Below, in pieces: positions 1-6,610 of a stretch of DNA of 64,000 nucleotides; positions within the stretch are counted from its first letter, which is position 1; the number at the start of each line of letters is the position of its first letter. The position numbers were made by a program, and so were the translations under genes. The notes under the pieces are model-generated. The model saw only the letters and a program-made list of their open reading frames with translations. It made no database searches and was not told the origin of the DNA. This DNA comes from Campylobacter sp. RM6914 (lineage in GTDB: Bacteria > Campylobacterota > Campylobacteria > Campylobacterales > Campylobacteraceae), in NCBI RefSeq assembly GCF_004803835.1, contig NZ_CP012545.1, forward strand, positions 372,001 to 436,000. The letters are read 5' to 3'.

Positions 1-615
1 CAAAACAGAAGCAAACAGTATAATATCATAAAAACCTATCTTTTTTGCCCCGTCAAGCTCATAAAATTTACACTCGAAGCCACGCGTTATCATCGCTTTT
101 TCAAGCATATTTGCACTGTGAAACGCCTTTAAAAATAGCATAGCAACGACGTTCGCGTATGTTTCATAGGTAAAAAGCGAGGTTTTACGCACAAAGGCAC
201 GTGCTTTTAGCGTCATTTTTATCCTTGAAAGCTCGCTCGTTAGCATCTCGATAAATCTAATGCTAAAGTAAACCAAGTAGCTTACCTTTCCACCAAGTCT
301 TAGCCCTGATACGCCTCTTGCAATGTCGTAGTAGTTCGCGCCATAAAAGAGCAGTCCGCCAAAAAGCAAGATGAGGTTTGACCTTATAAAGATAAGTAGG
401 GCTAAGTCGTAGTTTTGTGATAGCATGACGCTAAGTGCGACAAAAACGATAAATAAATTTAGAAAGACAACCCTCTTTATAACGGCAAAAATGATGCTGA
501 AATTTAGGGCAAAAAGAAGCAGTAATGGCAAAAGAAAACTTGCATAAATAGTGCTTGAAAGTGCGACAAATATACTAAATATACTAAAAGATACTATCTT
601 TATAGATGAATTCAT
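1..615 (-). CDS. nikQ: ECF transporter transmembrane component NikQ/CbiQ, partial (C-terminus off the window)
   Basis: Reading the minus strand from an ATG at 615 gives an open frame to the window edge, about 205 residues with several hydrophobic segments in the first 100. It then shows the basic coupling region typical of CbiQ/NikQ proteins (ARAF near residue 130 and MITRGF near residue 180), which in the family docks the T component onto its ATPase. The start overlaps the nikL stop as ATGA, so the genes are translationally coupled. The expected role is the membrane T subunit of a nickel or cobalt importer. The ATPase (NikO/CbiO) would lie just outside the window. Metal identity cannot be told from this part. 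Confidence 0.82.
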   Translation of the reverse strand, partial: MNSSIKIVSFSIFSIFVALSSTIYASFLLPLLLLFALNFSIIFAVIKRVVFLNLFIVFVALSVMLSQNYDLALLIFIRSNLILLFGGLLFYGANYYDIARGVSGLRLGGKVSYLVYFSIRFIEMLTSELSRIKMTLKARAFVRKTSLFTYETYANVVAMLFLKAFHSANMLEKAMITRGFECKFYELDGAKKIGFYDIILFASVL

Positions 616-1016
616 CTGCGCCTTTTTATGATATAAAGTGCGCCAAAAACTGCGAAAATGATAGCAAGTGAGCTTATAAATTTAAGTATAAAATCGCTCT
701 CTTGTGGCTCATCTGCTGCTACGTTTGACATATCAGCTACGAAATTTATGCGCTTTTCGTGCGCTAGTGAGCCATCGACAAAAATTTCAAATTTATCCGC
801 TTTTATTTCTAGTCTAGCCATGCCTTTATCATCTGTTTTTGTACTTTGTATGACCTTGCCATCCGCTATGATACTAACCTCACATCCCTTGCAAGGCGAA
901 CTCGCGTTAAAGTAGCTCTTTATCTCTACAAAATTTCCATCTTGTCTAGCAAAAACCTTTAGCACATGAGCGTCTGCGAAATTTAAAAAAAGGACAAAAA
1001 CTAGCCAAAATTTCAT
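612..1016 (-). CDS. nikL: NikL-like periplasmic component of nickel/cobalt ECF transporter
   Basis: This 134-residue protein has an N-terminal signal peptide ending near ADA (residue 16), a short beta-rich periplasmic domain with a CKGC motif at about residues 42-45, and one C-terminal membrane segment followed by KRRR. Small membrane-anchored proteins of this build (NikL) replace NikN in some proteobacterial nickel ECF transporters and pair with NikK. Here it lies between nikM and nikQ with 4-nt overlaps on both sides. The CxxC could bind metal or form a disulfide; that is inference. The overall assignment rests mainly on gene order and topology. Confidence 0.7.
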   Translation of the reverse strand: MKFWLVFVLFLNFADAHVLKVFARQDGNFVEIKSYFNASSPCKGCEVSIIADGKVIQSTKTDDKGMARLEIKADKFEIFVDGSLAHEKRINFVADMSNVAADEPQESDFILKFISSLAIIFAVFGALYIIKRRR

Positions 1017-1597
1017 CTAAGCAGATCCTTATTTACCTTATATATAAAGCCGATGCCAAAGAGACTTATCACGCCCTCGATAGCCATGAGGGCAAAGTTT
1101 GAAGCTAGTGCTAGACCTGCGACGGCTACAAATTCCTTGCCATTTAGCACCAAAACACCGCTAAGCGTGAGGGCTGAGACGAGTATAGGCACAAATCCCG
1201 CCAAAAACCAGCAAAATTTTTGATACTTCATAAATGAAAGATGCAAAAAATACCTACCTAAAATCGCAGGAAGCGCGAGAACCAGCAGGTTTACCCCAAG
1301 TACGCTTATGCCACCATATCCAAAAAATAGAGCTTGTAAAAATAGCGCGATAAGCACTGCAAGAACAGCGTTCATGCCCAAAAATGCGCCGACTAAGCCG
1401 CTTAAGATAAGGTGTATGGAGGTTGGCCCAAGCGGTACGTGGATAAATGAGGCGATAAAAAATATCGCGCTCATACAGGCTATTTTAGGTATATCTTTAA
1501 CCTCTAGTTTGTAGACTAGGTATGCGCTAAGCGCACCCGCTACGACGTTTGCAGGTATGATGATCTGGGGCAGTAGTACCCCTTCGCCTATGTGCAT
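1013..1597 (-). CDS. nikM: ECF transporter substrate-specific component NikM/CbiM
   Basis: This 194-residue polytopic membrane protein starts MHIGEGVL. The N-terminal Met-His pair near the very start is the metal-coordinating signature of the CbiM/NikM S component, which captures Ni2+ or Co2+. Further family-like stretches are IHVPLGPTSIHLIL and GLVGAFLG. It overlaps nikK (start at the nikK stop) and nikL (4 nt), so the four genes form one tight operon read leftward. Nickel is favoured over cobalt because the KMLQ gene set is typical of nickel systems, but this is not decided by sequence alone. Confidence 0.85.
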   Translation of the reverse strand: MHIGEGVLLPQIIIPANVVAGALSAYLVYKLEVKDIPKIACMSAIFFIASFIHVPLGPTSIHLILSGLVGAFLGMNAVLAVLIALFLQALFFGYGGISVLGVNLLVLALPAILGRYFLHLSFMKYQKFCWFLAGFVPILVSALTLSGVLVLNGKEFVAVAGLALASNFALMAIEGVISLFGIGFIYKVNKDLLR

Positions 1598-2349
1598 TAC
1601 TTATACTCTTTGGTCTCTACCCAGATGACTCCGCCGATCTCCACCGGATACTCTTTGCCATCCTTTTTGATAGTCTCATCATCCTCTATAAGCGCGGCAA
1701 ATCCCCACCATCCAGCAAGTGGCATAACAAAGCTAAACTCGCCTCTCTCGTTTGTCTTAACTTCTTGTGTTATAAAGTCCTCGCCTGGTGCTTTGACCTT
1801 GCCCTTGTCGTTGTAGTACTCGACCTCGACTATCACGCCTTTTGCCGGTTCGCCCTTGTACATAACTACGCCGGTAAAGATATTGCCCTTATATAGTCCG
1901 TAAGGCCTAGTGAGTGGCACTATCTCAGCCTTTAACCCTATAGGCTCGTCCCAGCCCTCGCCAAAGCCGTATGCGTTTACTACGGTTTTGCTTATGTGTC
2001 TTATAAATGTATCCTCGGCAGGCTCAAAATACGGTGCAGGATCTACGAAAAACTGATAAACTCCAGGCTCTTTTATCTCATAAGTAGCTTCGTGATACCT
2101 CAACTCGCCCTCTTTTTTCTCTACCAAATTTGTAAAATTTTGCTTTTTACCAGCGGTAAATACCCCAGCCACCTTTGGCTTTTGCATATCCATCATCTCA
2201 TTTTCAAAAGGATGGTTAAATTTATAAACTATCTTTTGAGTCGCATTTGACTGATCATCTATCGTAGAATTTGATGGTAAAGCCACGCCAAAGTGTGCAA
2301 ACGCTGAAGTAGCGCAAAGAAGCATCGCTGATATAAGTGTTTTATTCAT
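1597..2349 (-). CDS. nikK: NikK-like periplasmic protein (DUF4198-type) of nickel/cobalt transporter
   Basis: This 250-residue exported protein has a clear signal peptide (MNKTLISAMLLCATSAFA) and then begins with His, the mature N-terminus HFGVALPS. Histidine-led mature termini in this family are thought to help metal delivery. The rest is beta-rich with a C-terminal domain containing GEFSFVMPLAGWWGFAALIED, resembling DUF4198/CbiK-type proteins. It is the first gene of the nikKMLQ operon, and its start is preceded by an AAAGGGTAA ribosome binding site. It probably acts as an accessory component of the importer in the periplasm rather than as a classical solute-binding protein. Confidence 0.72.
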   Translation of the reverse strand: MNKTLISAMLLCATSAFAHFGVALPSNSTIDDQSNATQKIVYKFNHPFENEMMDMQKPKVAGVFTAGKKQNFTNLVEKKEGELRYHEATYEIKEPGVYQFFVDPAPYFEPAEDTFIRHISKTVVNAYGFGEGWDEPIGLKAEIVPLTRPYGLYKGNIFTGVVMYKGEPAKGVIVEVEYYNDKGKVKAPGEDFITQEVKTNERGEFSFVMPLAGWWGFAALIEDDETIKKDGKEYPVEIGGVIWVETKEYK

Positions 2350-2427
2350 TTATTACCCTTTCAAAAAAAATATTACGAAATTATGCATGTTAAATACTTA
2401 AAAATAGCTGATATAAAATTATTTTTA

Positions 2428-2497
2428 TTGTAACTCTTGACATTACAACAAAAAGTGGTTATACTTCGCTCATCAGTTGTAACTAATATCATTACAA
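2428..2497 (+). promoter_or_regulatory. Canonical sigma-70 promoter bracketed by two TTGTAA-N9-TTACAA operators
   Basis: A -35 TTGACA (2437-2442), a 17-bp spacer and a -10 TATACT (2460-2465) form an almost consensus promoter for the gene at 2521. A perfect dyad TTGTAA-N9-TTACAA covers the -35 (2428-2448). A second, extended to GTTGTAA/TTACAAC, lies at 2477-2497 just after the expected start of transcription. Their centres are 49 bp apart. The arrangement suggests strong repression by a dimeric regulator, perhaps with looping. The repressor is not identified; the Rrf2 gene at 3833 is the nearest candidate. Confidence 0.75.
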
Positions 2498-2520
2498 CAA
2501 AAAATTTCAAGGAGAAAAAG

Positions 2521-3156
2521 ATGAAAAAAGTAGCTGTTATAGGGGCAAATGGACAAGCGGGAGCTAGGATAGTAGATGAGGCGCTTCGCCAAGGATACGC
2601 AGTAACTGCAGTGGTGAGAAATAAAGAGTATAAAAACGACAAAGCAGGCGTGATATATAAGGATATAATGAGCCTTGAAAAGGCTGATTTAGCTGGATTT
2701 GACGCGGTGATAACTGCGTTTGGTACGTGGAGCGATGAGACTAGACACCTGCATACTGACGGTCTTTTGCACGTGGCTGACCTGCTAAGTGGTACTGATA
2801 CACGCCTTTTGGTGGTTGGCGGTGCTGGTAGCTTGTATGTGGATGATGCTTTGAGTGTGAGACTTATCGATACGCCTGAGTTTCCAGCTGAGTATAAGCC
2901 AACGGCAAATGCGATGGCGCAGGGGCTTGACGAGCTTAGAAAGAGAGATGATGTAAAGTGGACTTATCTATCTCCAGCGGCTGAGTTTGAGGTGGATATG
3001 CCAAGAACTGGTGAGTATATCGTGGCTGGTGAGAAATTTACGCTAAATGAGAAGGGCGAGAGCGTGATAAGCTACGCTGACTACGCGATAGCGATGGTGG
3101 ATGAGATAAAAAATGAAAAATTTATACAAAAGCGCTTTAGTATACTTGGGAAGTAA
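2521..3156 (+). CDS. NAD(P)-binding protein of the NmrA/YwnB-like SDR group
   Basis: The protein is 211 residues and starts MKKVAVIGANGQAGARIVDEAL, a Rossmann nucleotide-binding loop (GANGQAG). An in-frame start at 2437 is possible but would place the operators inside the gene; the ATG at 2521 has AAGGAG seven bases upstream and is preferred. Related short atypical SDR proteins act as NAD(P)H-binding flavin or quinone reductases or as redox sensors. The catalytic Tyr-x3-Lys of classical SDRs is not evident. It is followed nine bases later by the cupin gene and is under the double-operator promoter, so it is probably inducible. A redox or electrophile stress role is inference. Confidence 0.75.
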   Translation: MKKVAVIGANGQAGARIVDEALRQGYAVTAVVRNKEYKNDKAGVIYKDIMSLEKADLAGFDAVITAFGTWSDETRHLHTDGLLHVADLLSGTDTRLLVVGGAGSLYVDDALSVRLIDTPEFPAEYKPTANAMAQGLDELRKRDDVKWTYLSPAAEFEVDMPRTGEYIVAGEKFTLNEKGESVISYADYAIAMVDEIKNEKFIQKRFSILGK

Positions 3157-3165
3157 GGAGTTAAA

Positions 3166-3540
3166 ATGTCAAACTACAAAATTGTATCAACCAAGAATGA
3201 GCCAAGAGTTGAGCTAAAAGAGGCTCTAAATTTAAGCGGCTGTGAGCTATCTATAAATGAATTTGGCGCAAACGTGAGTGTGCCATTTGTTCACTCGCAT
3301 AAGCAAAATGAGGAGGTTTATCTAGTGCTTGAAGGTGGCGGAGTGCTGTTTATAGACGGCGAAGAGGTAGAGGTAAAAAAGGGCGATGCTATCCGTATCG
3401 ACCCAGCTGGAAAAAGATGCTTTAAGACAGGAAGTAATGGTATGAAATATATCTGTATCCAAGCCAAAAAAGATAGCTTAGAGCAGTTTACTATGAGTGA
3501 TGGCGTGATAAATGAGGACGTAAAGCCTAGTTGGTTGTAA
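3166..3540 (+). CDS. Small cupin-domain protein
   Basis: This is a 124-residue single-domain cupin. The first cupin motif is seen as HSHKQNEEVYLVLEG (His, His and Glu metal ligands, about residues 44-58) and the second, weaker, as GDAIRIDPAGKRCF, in which the usual distal His is not obvious. Cupins of this size are sugar isomerases, quercetinase-like enzymes or binding proteins; the substrate cannot be predicted. It shares the operator-controlled promoter with the NAD(P)-binding protein upstream (9-bp gap), so the two likely work together. A palindromic stretch follows its stop codon. Confidence 0.75.
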   Translation: MSNYKIVSTKNEPRVELKEALNLSGCELSINEFGANVSVPFVHSHKQNEEVYLVLEGGGVLFIDGEEVEVKKGDAIRIDPAGKRCFKTGSNGMKYICIQAKKDSLEQFTMSDGVINEDVKPSWL

Positions 3541-3560
3541 AATTTAAAAGCTTTGACGGC

Positions 3561-3683
3561 TAAATTTGATATATTTACTCACTCAAAGCGGACGCGACGC
3601 CCTAACGGCACTAAAAATAGGCTTCATTTCGTTTAGTACTATTTTTAGGCGCGTAGCTTTTTGCTCATAAAATATCAAATTTA
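3561..3683. repeat. Large nested imperfect palindrome between cupin gene and Rrf2 gene
   Basis: Four pairs of complementary arms are nested round one centre. The outer arms are TAAATTTGATAT (3561-3572) with ATATCAAATTTA (3672-3683). Inside are AAAGC (3585-3589) with GCTTT (3656-3660), CGCG (3593-3596) with CGCG (3650-3653), and CTAAAAATAG (3611-3620) with CTATTTTTAG (3639-3648), leaving an 18-nt loop. The whole could fold into one long interrupted hairpin of about 123 nt. It could end the upstream operon, be a small RNA, or be a degenerate miniature mobile element. No ORF fits it. Confidence 0.6.
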
Positions 3684-3725
3684 TCTAAAAAGTAACCTTG
3701 AAATAAATATTCAAGACAGAGTGGG

Positions 3726-3801
3726 TATAATTTAGTTAAAATCACACCGTTTGCAAGTGTGCATACGTGTTGTATGTAACCTCAGCAAATGGTAAGATTT
3801 T
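3726..3801 (+). promoter_or_regulatory. Promoter and structured 5' leader of the Rrf2 gene
   Basis: A TATAAT (-10) at 3726-3731 is followed within seven bases by a long folded element. AAAATC (3738-3743) pairs with GATTTT (3796-3801); ACCGTTTGC (3746-3754) pairs with GCAAATGGT (3785-3793), with one G-U in RNA. An inner dyad CATAC-N5-GTATG lies at 3762-3776. So nearly the whole leader is one branched hairpin. It may be an autoregulatory operator, a leader RNA, or both. The start codon of the gene is at 3833. Confidence 0.55.
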
Positions 3802-3832
3802 GATTAAAAGATATTCGGTATGGGGAATTTAA

Positions 3833-4255
3833 ATGCAAATAGGACAAAAATTTTCTATCGCTATTCACATCTTACTTAGCTGTGAGTATTTTAAAGATGA
3901 AAAAAATACAAGCGAGTTTTTGGCTGATACGGTGGGGGCAAATCCAGTCATCATAAGAAATATCATAGCGCTTTTAAAACGCTCAAATTTAGTCATAACC
4001 AGAGCCGGGGTAGGTGGCATAAACCTAGCAAAAAGCCCAAGTGAAATTTCACTGTTTGATATATTTATGGCGGTAAACGATGGCGAAAGGGATATATTTA
4101 AAATTCATAAAAACTCACCACCACCTTGTCCGCTTGGAGGTAAGATCCAAAGTCTTTTAACACCAAAATTTAAAAGTGCCCAGCAAGCTATGTTTGATAG
4201 TCTTGCTAGCGCGAGTTTACAAAAATTACTTGATGAGTTAAATTTTGTGGAGTAA
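3833..4255 (+). CDS. Rrf2-family transcriptional regulator
   Basis: The protein has 140 residues with the Rrf2 winged-helix layout: an N-terminal helix (IGQKFSIAIHILL), a recognition region VGANPVIIRNIIALLKRSNLV, and the wing TRAGVGGINLAKSPSEISLFDIF. Iron-sulfur Rrf2 proteins (IscR, NsrR) carry three cysteines; this one has only one, in PPPCPLGG at about residue 98, so it is more like the non-Fe-S YwnA type. Bacillus YwnA lies beside YwnB, a Rossmann protein like the one at 2521, which supports a functional link. It may control the 2521-3540 operon and itself. A single-cysteine redox switch is possible but unproven. Confidence 0.85.
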   Translation: MQIGQKFSIAIHILLSCEYFKDEKNTSEFLADTVGANPVIIRNIIALLKRSNLVITRAGVGGINLAKSPSEISLFDIFMAVNDGERDIFKIHKNSPPPCPLGGKIQSLLTPKFKSAQQAMFDSLASASLQKLLDELNFVE

Positions 4256-4280
4256 AACGAGGCTGTTTTTTAGCCTCGTT
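4256..4280 (-). terminator. Hairpin terminator between Rrf2 gene and prs
   Basis: AACGAGGCT (4256-4264) and AGCCTCGTT (4272-4280) form a perfect 9-bp stem with a 7-nt loop. Read on the minus strand, the stem follows the prs stop codon and is itself followed by TTTTA, a short U-tract. It may also end the plus-strand Rrf2 transcript. Confidence 0.75.
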
Positions 4281-4288
4281 CATAAAAT

Positions 4289-5215
4289 TTAAAATAGTGA
4301 GTTTACGCTCTCGTTGTGATAAATTCTTCTTATGGTTTCACCAAAAAGTGGTGCTACGCTTAGCACTTTTATACAAGGAAGCTCCTCTTTAAGAGGTATT
4401 GTATCAGTCACCACTAGCTCATCAAGATAGCCTTTGCCAAGGTTTTCATATGCGGCACCACTTAGCACCGGATGAGTACAAAACGCCATAACACTAGTTG
4501 CACCTTTTTCTTTAAAAACTTTTGCTGCTTTTACGATCGTTCCTGCTGTATCTATCATGTCATCTACTAGTATTACGTCTTTGCTGTTTACATCACCGAT
4601 AACATTCATAACTTCGCTTTCGTTTGCTTTTTCGCGACGTTTGTCTACGATAACCATGTCAAGACCTAAATTTTTTGCCAGCGCTCTTGCGCGTGCAACA
4701 CCGCCTACGTCAGGGCTTGCTACGATTGGATTTGGTAAATTTTTTGATTTTACATAGTCGGTAAACACAATGCTTCCATAAAGGTTATCTACCGGTATAT
4801 CAAAAAAGCCTTGAATTTGACCGGCGTGTAAGTCCATGGTAACTACTCGGTTTATGCCTGCTGCTTGCATCATGTTTGCAACAAGTTTTGCGGTGATAGG
4901 CACTCTTGGAGCTGCTTTTCTATCTTGTCTAGCATAGCCAAAGTATGGGATAACTGCAGTGATCGAGCTAGCAGAACTTCTTTTTAAAGCGTCTGTTAAT
5001 ATTAAAAGTTCCATTAAATTTATATTTGCAGGGGCGCAGGTCGGTTGGACGACAAACACATCTTTTCCTCTTACGCTTTCGCCGATTTGCACACTTATTT
5101 CGCCATCGCTAAAACGCTTAATGCTTGCTTCGCTAAGTGGCAGGGAAAGATATTGCGCTATTTTTTTAGAAAACTCAGGATTGGCCGTTCCTGAAAAAAT
5201 TTTATAACCTCTCAT
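4289..5215 (-). CDS. prs: Ribose-phosphate pyrophosphokinase
   Basis: Prs makes PRPP from ribose-5-phosphate and ATP for purine, pyrimidine, histidine and tryptophan synthesis. The 308-residue protein begins MRGYKIFSGTANPEF. An upstream in-frame ATG (5236) is less likely because the AAAAAGG ribosome binding site lies properly spaced before 5215. Visible are the regulatory flexible loop with YGYARQDRKAAPR-type residues (seen as PYFGYARQDRK), the divalent cation site VTMDLHAGQIQGFF, and the PRPP-binding loop VILVDDMIDTAGTI. It is monocistronic here, facing the Rrf2 gene across a terminator, with a long non-coding stretch upstream. Confidence 0.97.
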   Translation of the reverse strand: MRGYKIFSGTANPEFSKKIAQYLSLPLSEASIKRFSDGEISVQIGESVRGKDVFVVQPTCAPANINLMELLILTDALKRSSASSITAVIPYFGYARQDRKAAPRVPITAKLVANMMQAAGINRVVTMDLHAGQIQGFFDIPVDNLYGSIVFTDYVKSKNLPNPIVASPDVGGVARARALAKNLGLDMVIVDKRREKANESEVMNVIGDVNSKDVILVDDMIDTAGTIVKAAKVFKEKGATSVMAFCTHPVLSGAAYENLGKGYLDELVVTDTIPLKEELPCIKVLSVAPLFGETIRRIYHNESVNSLF

Positions 5216-5505
5216 TTTTATAACCTTTTTTGGCATGAATTAATTCATATAATTTTAGCCTATCCCACCTTAAAAATCATCATGAAACAATCATGCAAGA
5301 GCTTGCTGGGATTAAAATTTAATTAGTATTGTTTATGATATTGCTGCTAGTATTAGTGGCATTATCGGTGTCATTAGTGTCATTAGTATATTGTGTTGTA
5401 GTTGTTAGATTAATTGATTATGTGACTAAGCATATATATAGGCTAGAATAATTAAATATAAATACATATGATAGCTTGCAGTGATTAAATATATAAGTTT
5501 TCTTC

Positions 5506-5604
5506 GTTTTTAAAAACCAACGACTTAAATTTAAACGCGTATAAAACCACTGATGAAAATTTAAGAAAAGTATAGTTTTAAAAACCAATGGCTTAAATTT
5601 AAAC
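5506..5604. repeat. Pair of about 30-bp direct repeats
   Basis: Copies at 5506-5536 and 5575-5604 share GTTTTTAAAAACCAA, then CTTAAATTTAAAC, differing by one T and two bases in the middle. Each copy contains two small palindromes (GTTTTTAAAAAC and TTAAATTTAA). The spacing is 69 bp. They could be protein-binding sites or the relics of a duplication; two copies are too few for a CRISPR array. Confidence 0.55.
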
Positions 5605-5659
5605 AGTAAATCTTTGAAACTATATTACAAGATAGTTTGGTAAATTAATTTTTAGGAGC

Positions 5660-5731
5660 AATTAGGGAATTTCTTCCCTAATTAATTATTTAATAGATAG
5701 GTAATCAATACTGATTGCTTAAGTATTGATT
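5660..5731 (-). terminator. Two hairpins downstream of the mfr operon
   Basis: AATCAATACT (5703-5712) pairs with AGTATTGATT (5722-5731), 16 bases past the mfrE stop. AATTAGGGAA (5660-5669) pairs with TTCCCTAATT (5674-5683) with a 4-nt loop. Neither has a strong U-tract on the minus strand, so they may end or stabilise the mfrABE mRNA. Confidence 0.5.
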
Positions 5732-5746
5732 GTTTGATCTTTTTAC

Positions 5747-6610
5747 TTAGCCTACTAATCTAGTAGCATCTTGTATATTTAGATCAAGTCCTAACTCTTT
5801 ATTAGATAGACCAAGGGCAAGACCTACTAGTTGAGATAGGTGAATGATAGGTTTTCTAATGTTTGAGTTGTTTTCATCTTGATACCTCTCTTGGTAGATA
5901 TCAAGTTGCATTTGGCATAGCGGGCAAGGAGTAACTACAACATCCGCTCCGTTACTATCTGCATTACCTACTATTTGACTTGACATCTTTCTTACTGATT
6001 TACCTGCTGGATAGCTAGCATGAAAGCCACAGCAATCAAGTCTTTTTTCAAATGGAACTATAGTAGCACCAAGTGCTTCAACTACCGCTTCAAAGCTCTT
6101 TGGATTAGTTGAGCTCTCTTTAGTTAGCTCACGTTCTGGTCTTAAAGAGTGACAGCCGTAAAATAGAGCTACTTTTAAATTTGAAAGAGGATTAACAACT
6201 TTTGCTTTTAAAGTATCTAGGTTTTGATAAAGCACCCATAAAAGGCTAGTTATCTCTGTATTGCCTTCGTATTTCATATTTCCTTCAGCCAGGAAGGTGT
6301 TTATACGATCTTTAGCGCCCTTATCAAGTGTGTTTTTAGCTTTTGTAAGGGTAAGCATACAAGTTGAGCATGTTGTTAGTATTGGCATACCCATCTTCTC
6401 ACCAAGTGCTATGTTTCTAGCATTAGCTACTAAGCTAGCTATAGGATCAACACATTGAGCCTGGCTAGCACCACAGCAGCTCCAGCCTGGAATTTCATGT
6501 AGTGTTATACCAAGTATTGGAGCTATAGCCTCAAGTGACATCTTTGACTCTTTTGCGGCTTGGCTTAATACGCAACCCGGGAAAAATGCAAATTCTTTAT
6601 TATTACTCAT
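5747..6610 (-). CDS. mfrE: Methylmenaquinol:fumarate reductase subunit E (CCG-domain, membrane-associated)
   Basis: This 287-residue protein has two CCG (cysteine-rich) domains as in SdhE/HdrB: one with FPGCVLSQ, WSCCGASQ and TCSTCMLT, the second with YGCHSLRP, LDCCGFHASYPAG and CPLCQMQLD. These bind iron-sulfur clusters and are thought to oxidise the quinol. In Wolinella and Campylobacter MfrABE reduces fumarate on the periplasmic face with 8-methylmenaquinol. No transmembrane helix is obvious, as in the family. It overlaps mfrB by 4 nt and is the last gene of the operon. The enzyme was formerly annotated as succinate dehydrogenase SdhC/SdhE. Confidence 0.9.
   Translation of the reverse strand: MSNNKEFAFFPGCVLSQAAKESKMSLEAIAPILGITLHEIPGWSCCGASQAQCVDPIASLVANARNIALGEKMGMPILTTCSTCMLTLTKAKNTLDKGAKDRINTFLAEGNMKYEGNTEITSLLWVLYQNLDTLKAKVVNPLSNLKVALFYGCHSLRPERELTKESSTNPKSFEAVVEALGATIVPFEKRLDCCGFHASYPAGKSVRKMSSQIVGNADSNGADVVVTPCPLCQMQLDIYQERYQDENNSNIRKPIIHLSQLVGLALGLSNKELGLDLNIQDATRLVG

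Larger units (their letters stand above)
5216..5746. other. Gene-free AT-rich intergenic region
   Basis: No ORF with a plausible start and family likeness is seen on either strand across about 530 bases between prs and mfrE. The part near prs should hold its promoter. At 5346-5395 are degenerate CATTAGT microrepeats, at 5506-5604 a pair of direct repeats, and at 5660-5731 two hairpins after mfrE. I recognise no tRNA, tmRNA or SRP RNA in it. Confidence 0.6.

Noticed and set aside
2350-2427. Possible NikR operator upstream of nikK
   Set aside because: TATTAC and AAATA elements are present but neither their spacing nor their symmetry matches a NikR site well.
5216-5236. Upstream ATG start for prs
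   Set aside because: The ribosome site lies between it and the ATG at 5215, which gives the usual N-terminus MRGYKIFSG.
5506-5604. CRISPR array
   Set aside because: Only two imperfect repeat copies, no third unit, no cas genes.
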